DNA from: an uncultured Eubacterium sp.
GTDB taxonomy: Bacteria > Bacillota > Clostridia > Peptostreptococcales > Anaerovoracaceae
Direction: 5' to 3'
DNA: 42,950 nucleotides
Assembly (NCBI GenBank): GCA_937966095.1
Contig: CALCKF010000030.1
Location: 1 to 42,950, forward strand
Positions 16,461 to 25,593 of this stretch are shown piece after piece (the first letter of the stretch is position 1; each line of letters begins with the position of its first letter). The position numbers and the translations under genes are program-made. A model generated the notes under the pieces. That model worked only from the letters and a program-made list of their open reading frames with translations, was not told the origin of the DNA and made no database searches.

Positions 16461-18203
16461 ATGAACAAAGTAAATATAACCATAGATGGCATAAAATTGT
16501 ATGTGCCTGAAAATTACACTATACTGGAAGCAGCTAAGGAAGTAAGCATAAATATTCCTACTCTCTGCTTCCTAAAGGATGTCAATGAAATCGGATGCTG
16601 CCGCATGTGTCTTGTGGAAGTAAAAGGGTCCAAGACGCTCCAGGCAGCATGTGTACACCCTGTAAAAGAAGGTATGGAAGTCTATACCCATACACCTAAG
16701 GTGATGGAAGCCAGAAAGGTAAATCTGGAACTCATACTTTCAAACCATAACGCAAGCTGTCAGACATGTACAAGAAGCTGGATGGACTGTGAACTCCAGG
16801 CTCTTGCCAATAAGCTTTCGGTGGATACGGTAAGATTTGAGGGGGAAAACAAAAAGCTGCCTCTTGATATAGGAGTTTCTATCGTAAGAGACCCCAATAA
16901 GTGCATACTCTGCAGGCGCTGCGTAAGTGCATGCAAAAACATACAGACAGTGGGAGTTATAGATCTTGTTAACAGAGGATTCAATACACAGGTAGCCTCC
17001 CCATTCGGAATGCCTCTTTCAGAGACTCCTTGTGTAAACTGCGGACAATGTATTAATTACTGTCCTGTAGGAGCACTCCATGAAAAGGATGACATCGGCA
17101 AAGTCTGGGAAGCAATCTATGATCCGACAAAGCACGTAGTGGTTCAGACAGCACCTGCAGTGAGAGTTTCACTTGGAGAAGATTTCGGAATGCCGATAGG
17201 TACTCCTGTTACAGGCAAAATGGTCACTGCTCTCAGGATGCTGGGCTTTGACAAGGTCTTTGACACCGATACAGGAGCAGATCTTACCATAATGGAAGAA
17301 GGCGCTGAGCTTATAGACCGTATAAGAGGAGGCGGAAAGCTGCCAATGATCACTTCATGTTCTCCTGGCTGGATCAAATTCTGTGAACATAATTACCCTG
17401 ATCTTCTGGATAATGTTTCATCCTGCAAGTCTCCTCATCAGATGTTTGGAGCTATACTGAAAAGCTATTATGCTGAAAAGGAAGGAATTGATCCGGAAAA
17501 TATATTCGTTGTTTCCGTTATGCCTTGCACAGCCAAGAAATTCGAGGCGGCAAGACCTGAGATGAAAGTCAACGGGCTGCGTGACGTGGATGTCGTGCTT
17601 ACCACCAGAGAAGTAGGCAAGATGATATATGACATAGGTATAGACTTCCCTGCTCTTGGAGATTCTGACTTTGACAATCCTTTCGGCAACGCTTCAGGCG
17701 CAGGTGCTATATTCGGTGCCACGGGCGGTGTTATGGAAGCTGCCCTCAGAACTGTATCAGACCTTCTTACAGGAAGTTCGGCAGACAACTTTGAATACGA
17801 AGATGTCAGGGGACTTGAAGGTATAAAGATAGCTAATGTTCAAGTCGGAGATCTCACAGTCAGAGCTGCCGTAGCACATGGGCTGGGTAATGCCAGAAAA
17901 CTTCTGGATGCCGTTGAATCCGGAGAGGAATTCCATTTTATAGAGATAATGGCATGCCCTGGAGGATGTGTAAACGGCGGAGGGCAGCCTCTACAGCTTT
18001 CTGATGTAAGAAACTGGATAGATATAAGAGAGGAAAGGGCAAAGGGACTTTATAAAGAAGATCGCAATACCTTTATAAGAAAATCCCATAACAATCCTTC
18101 AGTCAAAAAACTATACAAAGAATATCTAGGAATGGCAGGAGGAAGCAGATCACACCAGCTTCTTCATACTCATTATACGCCTAGAGGAAATTATACTGAC
18201 TGA
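16461..18203 (+). CDS. hydA: [FeFe]-hydrogenase catalytic subunit (HydA, group A)
   Basis: 580-residue H2-forming subunit. The N-terminal [2Fe-2S] domain (about 1-75, with CCRMCLVEV) is followed by a NuoG-like His/Cys cluster (HNASCQTCTRSWMDCE near 95), a 2x[4Fe-4S] domain (CILCRRCVSACK and CVNCGQCINYCP) and the H-cluster domain. H-cluster motifs: L1 TSCSPGW with Cys300, L2 MPCTAKK with Cys356, L3 EIMACPGGCVNGGGQP with Cys499 and Cys503. L1 normally reads TSCCPGW, so the second cysteine is Ser301 here. Maturases HydE, HydF and HydG are not in the window. Third gene of the operon, ending at a strong hairpin. Confidence 0.95.
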   Translation: MNKVNITIDGIKLYVPENYTILEAAKEVSINIPTLCFLKDVNEIGCCRMCLVEVKGSKTLQAACVHPVKEGMEVYTHTPKVMEARKVNLELILSNHNASCQTCTRSWMDCELQALANKLSVDTVRFEGENKKLPLDIGVSIVRDPNKCILCRRCVSACKNIQTVGVIDLVNRGFNTQVASPFGMPLSETPCVNCGQCINYCPVGALHEKDDIGKVWEAIYDPTKHVVVQTAPAVRVSLGEDFGMPIGTPVTGKMVTALRMLGFDKVFDTDTGADLTIMEEGAELIDRIRGGGKLPMITSCSPGWIKFCEHNYPDLLDNVSSCKSPHQMFGAILKSYYAEKEGIDPENIFVVSVMPCTAKKFEAARPEMKVNGLRDVDVVLTTREVGKMIYDIGIDFPALGDSDFDNPFGNASGAGAIFGATGGVMEAALRTVSDLLTGSSADNFEYEDVRGLEGIKIANVQVGDLTVRAAVAHGLGNARKLLDAVESGEEFHFIEIMACPGGCVNGGGQPLQLSDVRNWIDIREERAKGLYKEDRNTFIRKSHNNPSVKKLYKEYLGMAGGSRSHQLLHTHYTPRGNYTD

Positions 18204-18219
18204 TATCTATGACACTTGC

Positions 18220-18255
18220 AAAAGACCGGTGCATAATTCAATGCACCGGTCTTTT
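18220..18255. terminator. Bidirectional terminator of the hydrogenase operon
   Basis: A perfect stem of about 15 bp, AAAAGACCGGTGCAT with ATGCACCGGTCTTTT, around a 6-base loop. It sits between hydA (+) and the convergent TM1266-like gene (-), with T-runs in both directions. Confidence 0.9.
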
Positions 18256-18268
18256 ATATCATGGATTT

Positions 18269-18520
18269 TCAGTTTTTTGAATATATCGTCTTTGTACCTA
18301 CTCCATCAAGAGCTCCCAGCTTGCCTGACAGTGCACTTATCACATCCTGCTCCGCTTCCAATGCTATACTTATTATAGAGATGTTTTTTTCAGGATGCGG
18401 AACCCCCATCCTGCCTATTATATAGTTACGATATTCATGCAGCAGCCCATTGAGAGCTTCTACCGAATCTTCGTTTTCAACTATTATCCCTATCAATGCG
18501 GTTCTGGTTTCTGTACTCAT
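18269..18520 (-). CDS. TM1266-type iron-only hydrogenase system putative regulator
   Basis: 83-residue small protein of the family named after Thermotoga TM1266, with a ferredoxin-like (NikR C-terminal/ACT-like) fold and usually found near [FeFe]-hydrogenase genes. Visible features: RTALIGIIVENEDSVEALN (first beta strand and helix), YIIGRMGVPHPEKNISIISI, and GKLGALDGVGTKTIYSK at the end. It has no DNA-binding helix, so direct transcriptional control is unproven. It faces the hydrogenase operon across a shared terminator, which supports the functional link. RBS AGGAGG is present upstream of the ATG. Confidence 0.85.
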   Translation of the reverse strand: MSTETRTALIGIIVENEDSVEALNGLLHEYRNYIIGRMGVPHPEKNISIISIALEAEQDVISALSGKLGALDGVGTKTIYSKN

Positions 18521-18562
18521 AAGATCCTCCTCTCACTTTTCATAAAATGCACAGCACTACTG

Positions 18563-19000
18563 TCAATGTCTTCGTCTGTAGCCGCCTTCCGCCACATGAG
18601 ATCTGGTTATTGCCTTTGAAATAGCTATTTTGGCTTTTATAACATCATTAGGATCAGCATCCTTTTCATTATGGATCAGCCAGTCTTCGGCTTTAGCCTT
18701 TTCGCTTAACACACGTTCCATATCTATATCCTCAGACCACTCTACTGCATCGGTATATATTATGATACTGTCCTTGACATCTATGAATCCTCCTGCTATG
18801 GCCGCTACTCTGAATTCATTTTTCTCTGCTCCCGCCTCCTGGATCCACAGCTCTCCAATATCCAGGAGCTTGCATGCCCAGGAATGTCCGTACATGAATC
18901 CCTCATCACCTTCAAGAGTCTTTGTTATCACCAGCTCAACATATCCGCGGTAAAATAATTTGGACGGAGTTATTATTTCCAATTTAACACTGTTTGCCAT
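18563..19000 (-). CDS. atpC: F1Fo ATP synthase epsilon subunit
   Basis: 145-residue central-stalk subunit that couples rotor and F1 and can inhibit ATP hydrolysis through its C-terminal helices. The N-terminal beta-sandwich is seen in VKLEIITPSKLFYRGYVELV and GFMYGHSWACKLLDIGEL. The C-terminal helical hairpin covers about 90-140 (VLSEKAKAEDWLI and DVIKAKIAISKAITRS). The family pattern is looser than in beta or alpha, as usual for epsilon. Last gene of the atp operon, 16 bp after atpD. Confidence 0.92.
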   Translation of the reverse strand: MANSVKLEIITPSKLFYRGYVELVITKTLEGDEGFMYGHSWACKLLDIGELWIQEAGAEKNEFRVAAIAGGFIDVKDSIIIYTDAVEWSEDIDMERVLSEKAKAEDWLIHNEKDADPNDVIKAKIAISKAITRSHVAEGGYRRRH

Positions 19001-19016
19001 AATATTCTCCTATTCC

Positions 19017-20408
19017 TTATTTTTTACTTTTCTCAAACTTCTCCACTACTTCGTCTATTCCTCCAGCAAAAAGGAACATCCTTTCCGGTATCTCATCATG
19101 TCTTCCTTCAAGTATCTCCTTGAATCCTCTTATTGTTTCACTGAGAGGCAGGTATCTGCCCTCCATGCCTGTAAACTGTGCTGCAACACTGAATGGCTGT
19201 GAAAGGAATCTCTGTATCTTTCTGGCTCTGGAAACTATAAGCTTATCAGAATCAGACAATTCATCCATACCAAGTATGGCTATGATATCCTGAAGATCCT
19301 TGTACCTCTGGAGCACTTCCTGTACTCCTCTCGCTGTCTCATAGTGCTCCTCTCCGAGAATAAGAGGATCCATTATCCTGGATGTGGACTCAAGCGGATC
19401 TACAGCCGGATAAATTCCCAGCTCTGTTATCGATCTTGAAAGAACAGTCGTCGCATCAAGATGTGCAAAGGTAGTTGCCGGAGCCGGGTCCGTAAGGTCG
19501 TCTGCCGGGACATAAACAGCCTGTACAGACGTTATGGAGCCCCTCTTTGTCGAAGTTATCCTTTCCTGCAGTGCTCCCATCTCAGTAGCCAGAGTCGGCT
19601 GATATCCCACCGCTGACGGTACACGGCCCAAAAGAGCCGAAACTTCTGAACCTGCCTGGGTAAATCTGAATATATTATCTATGAACAGCAGCACATCCTG
19701 CTTTTCCTGATCTCTGAAATACTCTGCCATAGTAAGACCTGTAAGGGCTACTCTCATCCTTGCTCCGGGCGGTTCGTTCATTTGTCCGAACACCATCGCT
19801 GTATTTGCTATAACTCCTGATTCTATCATCTCATAGTACAGGTCGTTTCCTTCTCTGGTTCGTTCACCTACACCCGCAAATACCGATATACCGCCGTGCT
19901 CTCTTGCGATATTGCTTATAAGCTCCTGTATAAGCACTGTTTTTCCTACTCCTGCTCCTCCGAACAGTCCTACCTTACCTCCTCTGGTATACGGAGCTAT
20001 AAGGTCGATTACTTTGATCCCGGTTTCAAATATCTGAGCAGAAGTGTCCTGTTCTTCAAAAGGCGGCGCAGCTCTGTGGATAACGGCTTTCAGTTCTGTT
20101 TCCACCGGTCCCTTGTCATCAATAGTCTCTCCTATAACGTTGAACATCCTGCCAAGGACTTCCTTACCTACGGGCACCTTTATGGGCTCACCCGTATCTA
20201 CAGCTTCCATTCCTCTCCTCAGGCCGTCTGTAGATGACAGTGCAACACATCTTGCAACATCATCACCTATATGCTGAGCAACTTCTGTAACGATATTTCT
20301 GTCTTCATATTTGATAGTTACTGCATTAAGCAGTTCAGGCATCTCATCCTCGTTAAATTTTATATCTATTACGGGACCTATTATCTGATGTATTATTCCC
20401 TTATTCAT
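19017..20408 (-). CDS. atpD: F1Fo ATP synthase beta subunit (catalytic)
   Basis: 463-residue catalytic subunit of F1. The Walker A motif GGAGVGKTVL is near residue 150, the catalytic Glu lies in GVGERTREGNDLY near 180, Walker B is DVLLFIDNIFRFTQAGSE near 240, and the DELSDSD segment is near 385. The length is standard. It is preceded by atpG with a 9-bp gap and followed by atpC. Confidence 0.98.
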   Translation of the reverse strand: MNKGIIHQIIGPVIDIKFNEDEMPELLNAVTIKYEDRNIVTEVAQHIGDDVARCVALSSTDGLRRGMEAVDTGEPIKVPVGKEVLGRMFNVIGETIDDKGPVETELKAVIHRAAPPFEEQDTSAQIFETGIKVIDLIAPYTRGGKVGLFGGAGVGKTVLIQELISNIAREHGGISVFAGVGERTREGNDLYYEMIESGVIANTAMVFGQMNEPPGARMRVALTGLTMAEYFRDQEKQDVLLFIDNIFRFTQAGSEVSALLGRVPSAVGYQPTLATEMGALQERITSTKRGSITSVQAVYVPADDLTDPAPATTFAHLDATTVLSRSITELGIYPAVDPLESTSRIMDPLILGEEHYETARGVQEVLQRYKDLQDIIAILGMDELSDSDKLIVSRARKIQRFLSQPFSVAAQFTGMEGRYLPLSETIRGFKEILEGRHDEIPERMFLFAGGIDEVVEKFEKSKK

Positions 20409-20417
20409 CTTCGCCTC

Positions 20418-21284
20418 CTACTTTTGCGCCTCTGAACCGGCAACGATTTCTATGATCTCGTCAGTTATTGCCGCCTGTCTGGCCCTGTTATAGTAAAGGG
20501 ACAGATTTTCCAGCATTTCCCTTGCATTGTCAGTCGCATTTTCCATTGCCATTCTCCTGGCAGCATGCTCGCATGTGGCAGATTCCACTACAGCAGCATA
20601 TATCATCATTTCAACGTACTTGGGAACCAGATAGTTGAATACGGCTTCTACGGACGGCTCATATTCTATCTGCCTGGTATTCCTTATTATATCCGGATCG
20701 TTTTTCACTTCAAAAGGAAGCAGTGTGACATTCTTTACTTCCTGTTCCATAGAACTGATGAATGAAGTGTATATAAGCACGACCTCATCTATTTCGCCTC
20801 TGTTATACATCTCAATTATAGGCCGGCTCATCTCTCTGGTCTCAAGAAAAGAAATATTCTCAGGAGGAGCCAGATAATCACCGTATATATCATATCCTCT
20901 TTTTTCAAAATACTCTTTTCCTTTGCTTCCTATGGCATATATTATAGGTTTTTCCCAGTCACTGTCTATTTCTCTCTGCGCCTCCTTGAGAACATTGGAA
21001 TTAAATCCGCCGCAGAGGCCCCTGCAGCTGGTGACGATTATATAGCATGTCGTTTTTATTTCCCTGTTTCCAGCAAGATATTGATGAGGAATCTCCTTGC
21101 TGCTGTTGAACAGTTCCGATATGGTATGAGTAATATAATGGGAGTTCTCATTTGTCTTTTCAAATATAGCTTTGGCTTTCCTGAGTTTTCCTGCCGAAAC
21201 CAGCTTCATGGCGTTCGTTATATGTTCAGTGCTCGTAATACTTTTTATACGCCGCTTTATATCCTGCATATTGTTGGCAGCCAT
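20418..21284 (-). CDS. atpG: F1Fo ATP synthase gamma subunit
   Basis: 288-residue rotor shaft subunit. The N-terminal helix (MQDIKRRIKSITSTEHIT) and C-terminal helix (RMAMENATDNAREMLENL) that form the coiled-coil are clear, as is SCRGLCGGFNSNV in the middle. ATG 21284 was chosen over an in-frame GTG two codons upstream because GGGAGG sits seven bases before the ATG. It lies between atpA and atpD in the operon. Confidence 0.97.
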   Translation of the reverse strand: MAANNMQDIKRRIKSITSTEHITNAMKLVSAGKLRKAKAIFEKTNENSHYITHTISELFNSSKEIPHQYLAGNREIKTTCYIIVTSCRGLCGGFNSNVLKEAQREIDSDWEKPIIYAIGSKGKEYFEKRGYDIYGDYLAPPENISFLETREMSRPIIEMYNRGEIDEVVLIYTSFISSMEQEVKNVTLLPFEVKNDPDIIRNTRQIEYEPSVEAVFNYLVPKYVEMMIYAAVVESATCEHAARRMAMENATDNAREMLENLSLYYNRARQAAITDEIIEIVAGSEAQK

Positions 21285-21296
21285 ACTCACACCTCC

Positions 21297-22844
21297 CTAA
21301 ATCGATTCCACCTGAACATTATCATCTATTCCAAGTTTCTTTTTGAAACCGGACTTGAACATCTCTATACCTTCTTTGAGCTGTTCTTCGGTTTCCTCAT
21401 CTATCTGCCCGGTCCTCTTTATATTTTTCCCAACATGGGCATAATGAGTATCCATAAACTGATAGAATTCCTTTTCAAATGTCTTCACATTTTCTGCACC
21501 TATATCTATCAGGTAATTGTTTATAGCAACATATATTATCATTATCTGCTTTTCTACAGGTACCGGCTGATACTGCGGCTGCTTCAGAATCTCCATAAGG
21601 ATCTGTCCATGCTCCAATCTCTGTTTGGTGTCTGCATCAACATCTGATCCAAACTGAGCGAAACTGGCCAGCTCTCTATACTGTGCCAGGTCAAGCTTTA
21701 TTGTGCTGGCGACTTTTTTCATGGCTTTTATCTGTGCGTTTCCGCCTACACGTGAAACCGATATACCCGCATTTACCGCAGGTCTCTGTCCTGAGAAGAA
21801 CAGTTCTGTTTCCAGGAATATCTGTCCGTCCGTGATGGATATGACATTTGTAGGTATATAAGCCGATACATCTCCGGCCTGAGTTTCTATTATAGGCAAT
21901 GCAGTGATCGAGCCGCCTCCAAGGTCATCGGAAAGTCTCGCTGCCCTCTCCAAAAGTCTCGAATGCAGATAAAAGACATCTCCAGGATACGCTTCTCTTC
22001 CCGGCGGTCTTCTCAATAACAGCGACATAGCTCTGTACGCCACCGCGTGCTTCGAAAGATCATCGTAAACAATCAGTACATCTTTGCCCTTATACATAAA
22101 ATATTCCGCCATTGAGCATCCGGCATACGGAGCTATATACTGAAGAGGAGCCACATCAGATGCCGTAGCCGACACCACTATTGTATACTCCATCGCACCC
22201 TTATCCTCAAGGTTCTGCACAAGCTGTGCTACAGTGGATGCTTTCTGACCTATTGCGACATATATGCATATGACATCTTCATTCTTCTGATTGAGTATGG
22301 TATCTATCGCTATAGCCGTTTTACCGGTTTGTCTGTCTCCTATTATGAGTTCTCTCTGTCCACGACCGATAGGAATCATCGAGTCTATGGCCTTTATCCC
22401 TGTCTGCAGAGGCTGGTTTACAGATTTTCTCTGCAGAACTCCAGGAGCCGCGCATTCTATAGGTCTTCTTTCCTTGGTTACAACCGGGCCTTTTCCATCT
22501 ATCGGCTGTCCAAGGGCATCTACCACACGCCCCAGCAGATTTTCTCCTACAGGGATCTCTGCCACACGTCCCATCGGTTTTACTATATCGCCTTCTCGTA
22601 TTTCTCTGTCAGAGCCCAAAATTACAGCTCCGACATTGTCTTCTTCCAGATTAAGCGCCATTCCGTAAGTATTATCGGTAAATTCCAGCAATTCACCTGC
22701 CATACAGTTATCCAGACCGTAAATCCTTGCTATACCGTCACCTACCTGTATTACCGTACCGAAATCCGAAACATCAAGCCTGTTTTCATAATTTTTTATC
22801 TGTTCTTTTATAACGGCGCTTATTTCTTCCGGTCTTAAATTCAT
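21297..22844 (-). CDS. atpA: F1Fo ATP synthase alpha subunit
   Basis: 515-residue regulatory nucleotide-binding subunit of F1. Walker A-like GDRQTGKTAIAID is near residue 170, the Walker B strand is VLIVYDDLSKHAVAYR near 265, and the arginine-finger region contains ISVSRVGGNAQIKAMKK. Length and order match the family. It follows atpH by 12 bp. Confidence 0.98.
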   Translation of the reverse strand: MNLRPEEISAVIKEQIKNYENRLDVSDFGTVIQVGDGIARIYGLDNCMAGELLEFTDNTYGMALNLEEDNVGAVILGSDREIREGDIVKPMGRVAEIPVGENLLGRVVDALGQPIDGKGPVVTKERRPIECAAPGVLQRKSVNQPLQTGIKAIDSMIPIGRGQRELIIGDRQTGKTAIAIDTILNQKNEDVICIYVAIGQKASTVAQLVQNLEDKGAMEYTIVVSATASDVAPLQYIAPYAGCSMAEYFMYKGKDVLIVYDDLSKHAVAYRAMSLLLRRPPGREAYPGDVFYLHSRLLERAARLSDDLGGGSITALPIIETQAGDVSAYIPTNVISITDGQIFLETELFFSGQRPAVNAGISVSRVGGNAQIKAMKKVASTIKLDLAQYRELASFAQFGSDVDADTKQRLEHGQILMEILKQPQYQPVPVEKQIMIIYVAINNYLIDIGAENVKTFEKEFYQFMDTHYAHVGKNIKRTGQIDEETEEQLKEGIEMFKSGFKKKLGIDDNVQVESI

Positions 22845-22856
22845 TTCTTTTCCTCC

Positions 22857-23396
22857 CTAGCTCAAATTAATTTGACTGCTCAGATCGTCAAATTTCTTTC
22901 TGATGGAAGCATCTATAAGCTTGCCCTCAACCAGGATCCTGATGCCTCCTATCAGTTTGGGATCTATTTCATTGGACAGCCTGACGTTTACCTTAAACAG
23001 CCTTGAGGTATCTTCCTCCAGCTCCTTTATACGATCCTCCGTAAGCGGAACGACTGAATAAACAGTACCGTAAGAATATCCTTCCTCCTTGTTGACCAGC
23101 TTTTTATATACCTTGAAGATCCTTTCAAGGTGCGCTGTTCTGCCTTTATCCACCAGAATATAGAGAAAATTCAGGAGTTCTTTGCAGATACGGCCGTCAA
23201 ATACATTTTTCAGAACAGTCTTTTTTTCATTCGCTGATATTCCGGGAGAATTCAGGAACGTATGAAAATCATTCTGAGCCTTAAGGATTTCCATTATCTG
23301 CAAAGTCTCTTCATCTATCGTATCCAATTTTCCGGTATCCCTGGCTGCTTCAAACAATGCTGTGCCATAAGTTAAATCAATAGTTAATTCTTCCAT
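22857..23396 (-). CDS. atpH: F1Fo ATP synthase delta subunit
   Basis: 179-residue stator subunit joining the b dimer to the top of alpha. Family features: YGTALFEAARDTGKLD at the N-terminus, FLYILVDKGRTAHLERI in the middle, and the C-terminal KLIGGIRILVEGKLIDASIR. The ATG overlaps the last 13 bases of atpF and its AAGGAG is inside atpF, so the two are translationally coupled. Confidence 0.95.
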   Translation of the reverse strand: MEELTIDLTYGTALFEAARDTGKLDTIDEETLQIMEILKAQNDFHTFLNSPGISANEKKTVLKNVFDGRICKELLNFLYILVDKGRTAHLERIFKVYKKLVNKEEGYSYGTVYSVVPLTEDRIKELEEDTSRLFKVNVRLSNEIDPKLIGGIRILVEGKLIDASIRKKFDDLSSQINLS

Positions 23397-23893
23397 CCCG
23401 AACTCCTTGCCCGTCTGATAACCTCATCAACTACCGCTTCCTGTCCAACTTTCTGAATCTCATGCTCTACTATCTTCTCTGCAGCAAGAATAGCCAAAGC
23501 CGCGATTTCCTGTTTCATGCTTTCCATCGCTTTTTCTCTTTCCTGTTCTATTACAGCTTCTGCTTTGTCAATGATCTTGACTGCGTTCCTGTTGGCTTCT
23601 TCTATTATCTCTCTCGCCTGCGCATCGGCTTTCGCTTTAGCTTCTCTTATTATCTCTCTTCCTTCCGCTTCCAGATCAGCTATTTTTTTATTATAGTTCT
23701 GCATCTTTTCATCAGCTCTTCTGTTTACAGCTTCTGCGCTTTCAAAGGCGTCTTGAATGGAATTCGATCTTTCATCCATGAATTTTCTTATTTTTTCAAA
23801 GAAAAATTTTTTTAATACGAGAAAAAGAACGATTACGGTTATCCATATCATGATAATCGACCAGTTTATCTCTATAAGACCTGTATACTCCAT
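23384..23893 (-). CDS. atpF: F1Fo ATP synthase b subunit
   Basis: 169-residue peripheral stalk subunit. One N-terminal membrane helix (NWSIIMIWITVIVLFLVLKK) is followed by a long charged alpha-helical coiled-coil rich in Ala, Glu and Lys (about 35-150), which dimerises. A single gene suggests a homodimer rather than b/b' pairs. The start has a GGAGG-type RBS in the gap after atpE. Confidence 0.96.
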   Translation of the reverse strand: MEYTGLIEINWSIIMIWITVIVLFLVLKKFFFEKIRKFMDERSNSIQDAFESAEAVNRRADEKMQNYNKKIADLEAEGREIIREAKAKADAQAREIIEEANRNAVKIIDKAEAVIEQEREKAMESMKQEIAALAILAAEKIVEHEIQKVGQEAVVDEVIRRARSSGWKN

Positions 23894-23936
23894 TATTCAT
23901 CGCCTCCTTCCTGTCCTTTTATGTCCATTGAACCTG

Positions 23937-24203
23937 CTACAGCATGCCGACAAGCGGATTCGCAAACAGCAGCAGAATCGAAACTACAAATGCAAAGATA
24001 GTCGGTGTCTCTGATACTCCCTGTCCTACCAGCATTATCTTAAGTATGTCTCCCTGTGCTTCAGGCTGTCTTGCAACTCCTTCTACAGCTCTTCCTGCAG
24101 CATAACCCTGTCCTATTCCTGTACCTATACCGCAAATCATGGCAAGGCCTGCACCAAGGCCCGATAATCCAAGTACAAAAGCTTCCGGTGTAATTCCTGT
24201 CAT
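23937..24203 (-). CDS. atpE: F1Fo ATP synthase c subunit with Na+-type ligand residues
   Basis: 88-residue hairpin of two membrane helices that forms the rotor ring. The polar loop is ARQPE (residues 44-48). The ion carboxylate is Glu65. Gln32, Val63 and Thr66 fall at the exact positions of the Na+ ligands known from the Ilyobacter c ring (Gln32, Val63, Glu65, Ser66), which hints at sodium coupling. Thr67 and Tyr70 of that site are Pro67 and Phe70 here. AGGAGG precedes the ATG. Confidence 0.95.
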   Translation of the reverse strand: MTGITPEAFVLGLSGLGAGLAMICGIGTGIGQGYAAGRAVEGVARQPEAQGDILKIMLVGQGVSETPTIFAFVVSILLLFANPLVGML

Positions 24204-24231
24204 AATAATATCCTCCTTGTTTTTAACATCT

Positions 24232-24963
24232 TCAATCTTCTATATGATTGCTTAAAGTTATAGCCTCATTGGCAATAAATGCCATAGACAGCATAGTAAA
24301 TATATATGCCTGCAGAACCGGTTCAAACATATCAAAAAATGCATTGGCCGGCAGAGGCAGTATCGCATCCAGCACAGGTATGCTGGCAAACTGATATGAA
24401 AGCGTGGCAAGTCCGCTGTATACCAGCGACATCACTATTATGCCCGCAAGTATGTTGCCGAAAAGTCGAAGCCCGAGAGACAACGGCGTGGAAAACATCT
24501 CTATCACATTTATGAATATCATAAACGGATATGGCGAACACATATGCTTCAGTTTTCCTCTCACCCCCATATACTTTATGCCTGTTCCCTGTATCAGGAA
24601 AAAAGTAGTAATGGCAAGTGCAAAAGTACAGTTTATGTCTGTAGTCACCGGTCTGAATCCGAAAAGACCCAGCATATTGGAAAACAGCATGAAGAAAAAT
24701 ATCGTTGCCATATATGGCGCAAATACCGTTCCCAGCTTGACTCCCATTATGGACTGTACCATACCGTATGCCTTATCCACAATCAGCTCCGCTATCACCT
24801 GTTTTCCCTTAGGGACTCGTTGAAGCCTGCTGGCAGACCAGCACGCAAGCACTCCTATGATAAGCGCAACGATCAGCCCCCAGACTACAGTCTCGGTAAT
24901 AAAAAAAGAGCCGTCACCGAAAATAAACACTTTTTTTGGTCCAAGATGCGACAAGTCATGCAT
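24232..24963 (-). CDS. atpB: F1Fo ATP synthase a subunit
   Basis: 243-residue membrane stator subunit that forms the ion half-channels next to the c ring. Five to six hydrophobic helices are visible. The conserved arginine lies in PLSLGLRLFGNILAG near residue 165, and the C-terminal helix with VLQAYIFTMLSMAFI is typical. The AGGAGGA Shine-Dalgarno overlaps the end of atpI, so the two genes are coupled. Confidence 0.96.
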   Translation of the reverse strand: MHDLSHLGPKKVFIFGDGSFFITETVVWGLIVALIIGVLACWSASRLQRVPKGKQVIAELIVDKAYGMVQSIMGVKLGTVFAPYMATIFFFMLFSNMLGLFGFRPVTTDINCTFALAITTFFLIQGTGIKYMGVRGKLKHMCSPYPFMIFINVIEMFSTPLSLGLRLFGNILAGIIVMSLVYSGLATLSYQFASIPVLDAILPLPANAFFDMFEPVLQAYIFTMLSMAFIANEAITLSNHIED

Positions 24964-24966
24964 GAT

Positions 24967-25422
24967 CTATTCCTCCTCTCTTCCCCAGTATTTGTCTTCC
25001 TTCTCTTTATCCTCAGCCTCGTACATAGCCTGAACCTCCGGCCGCACTCTGCGTTTTGTATTGAAATCAGGCTTTATGGCATGAAAATAATATAAAGGCA
25101 GCTTTGGCGCCAGTATTCCCAGAAGACACGCCAGCCCGCAGCTGGTCCCCTGCCTTATGGCTACGAAAAACACACCGCAGTATATAAGTATCCTTATTAT
25201 AAAACTCAGTGTCGAGAATCCGGCATTTCCGCTGTCCAGCATTTTTTTAAGAAAAAAAGCAATCAGATTGAAGCATACAAGACCTGATGCAAAACCAGCC
25301 AGAAGAAACACAGTAAACATAACGTCAAAGCCCATAATAAAAAGGGATGCCGCTTGGCATATCGCTATAAATATGAATCCGTACACTGCCACTTGTTTTT
25401 TGATTTTGCCTACATCATCCAT
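24967..25422 (-). CDS. atpI: ATP synthase subunit I-like membrane protein
   Basis: 151-residue protein with four hydrophobic segments (about 10-30, 35-60, 70-90, 95-115) and a charged C-terminal tail rich in Glu, Asp and Lys. Its position as the first gene of the atp operon and its topology match subunit I, which assists c-ring assembly and is not part of the final enzyme. Sequence conservation of this family is low, so the call rests mainly on context. It ends three bases before atpB. Confidence 0.8.
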   Translation of the reverse strand: MDDVGKIKKQVAVYGFIFIAICQAASLFIMGFDVMFTVFLLAGFASGLVCFNLIAFFLKKMLDSGNAGFSTLSFIIRILIYCGVFFVAIRQGTSCGLACLLGILAPKLPLYYFHAIKPDFNTKRRVRPEVQAMYEAEDKEKEDKYWGREEE

Positions 25423-25460
25423 AGTCGATTTTCATCCCTTCAAATTATGATTTGTATAAC

Positions 25461-25489
25461 ATTATACACCTATTTGCTGTAATTGTGAA
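25461..25489 (-). promoter_or_regulatory. Promoter of the atp operon
   Basis: Minus strand TTCACA (25489-25484; one mismatch to TTGACA), a 17-bp spacer, then perfect TATAAT (25466-25461). Transcription would start about 30 bases before the atpI ATG. No second operator seen. Confidence 0.8.
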
Positions 25490-25593
25490 ACTTTTTTTCT
25501 GTTAATACTTTGTTAATGTTTTCATTAATTCTTTCAATGGTTTCGGCCTATTTGCAAGTGTATATATGTGCTGTTGCAACGACATTTTTCGTA

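Noticed and set aside
25480..25495. A Rex operator in the atp promoter
   Set aside because: Only the TTCACAA half-site is present; the other arm is A-rich and does not match.
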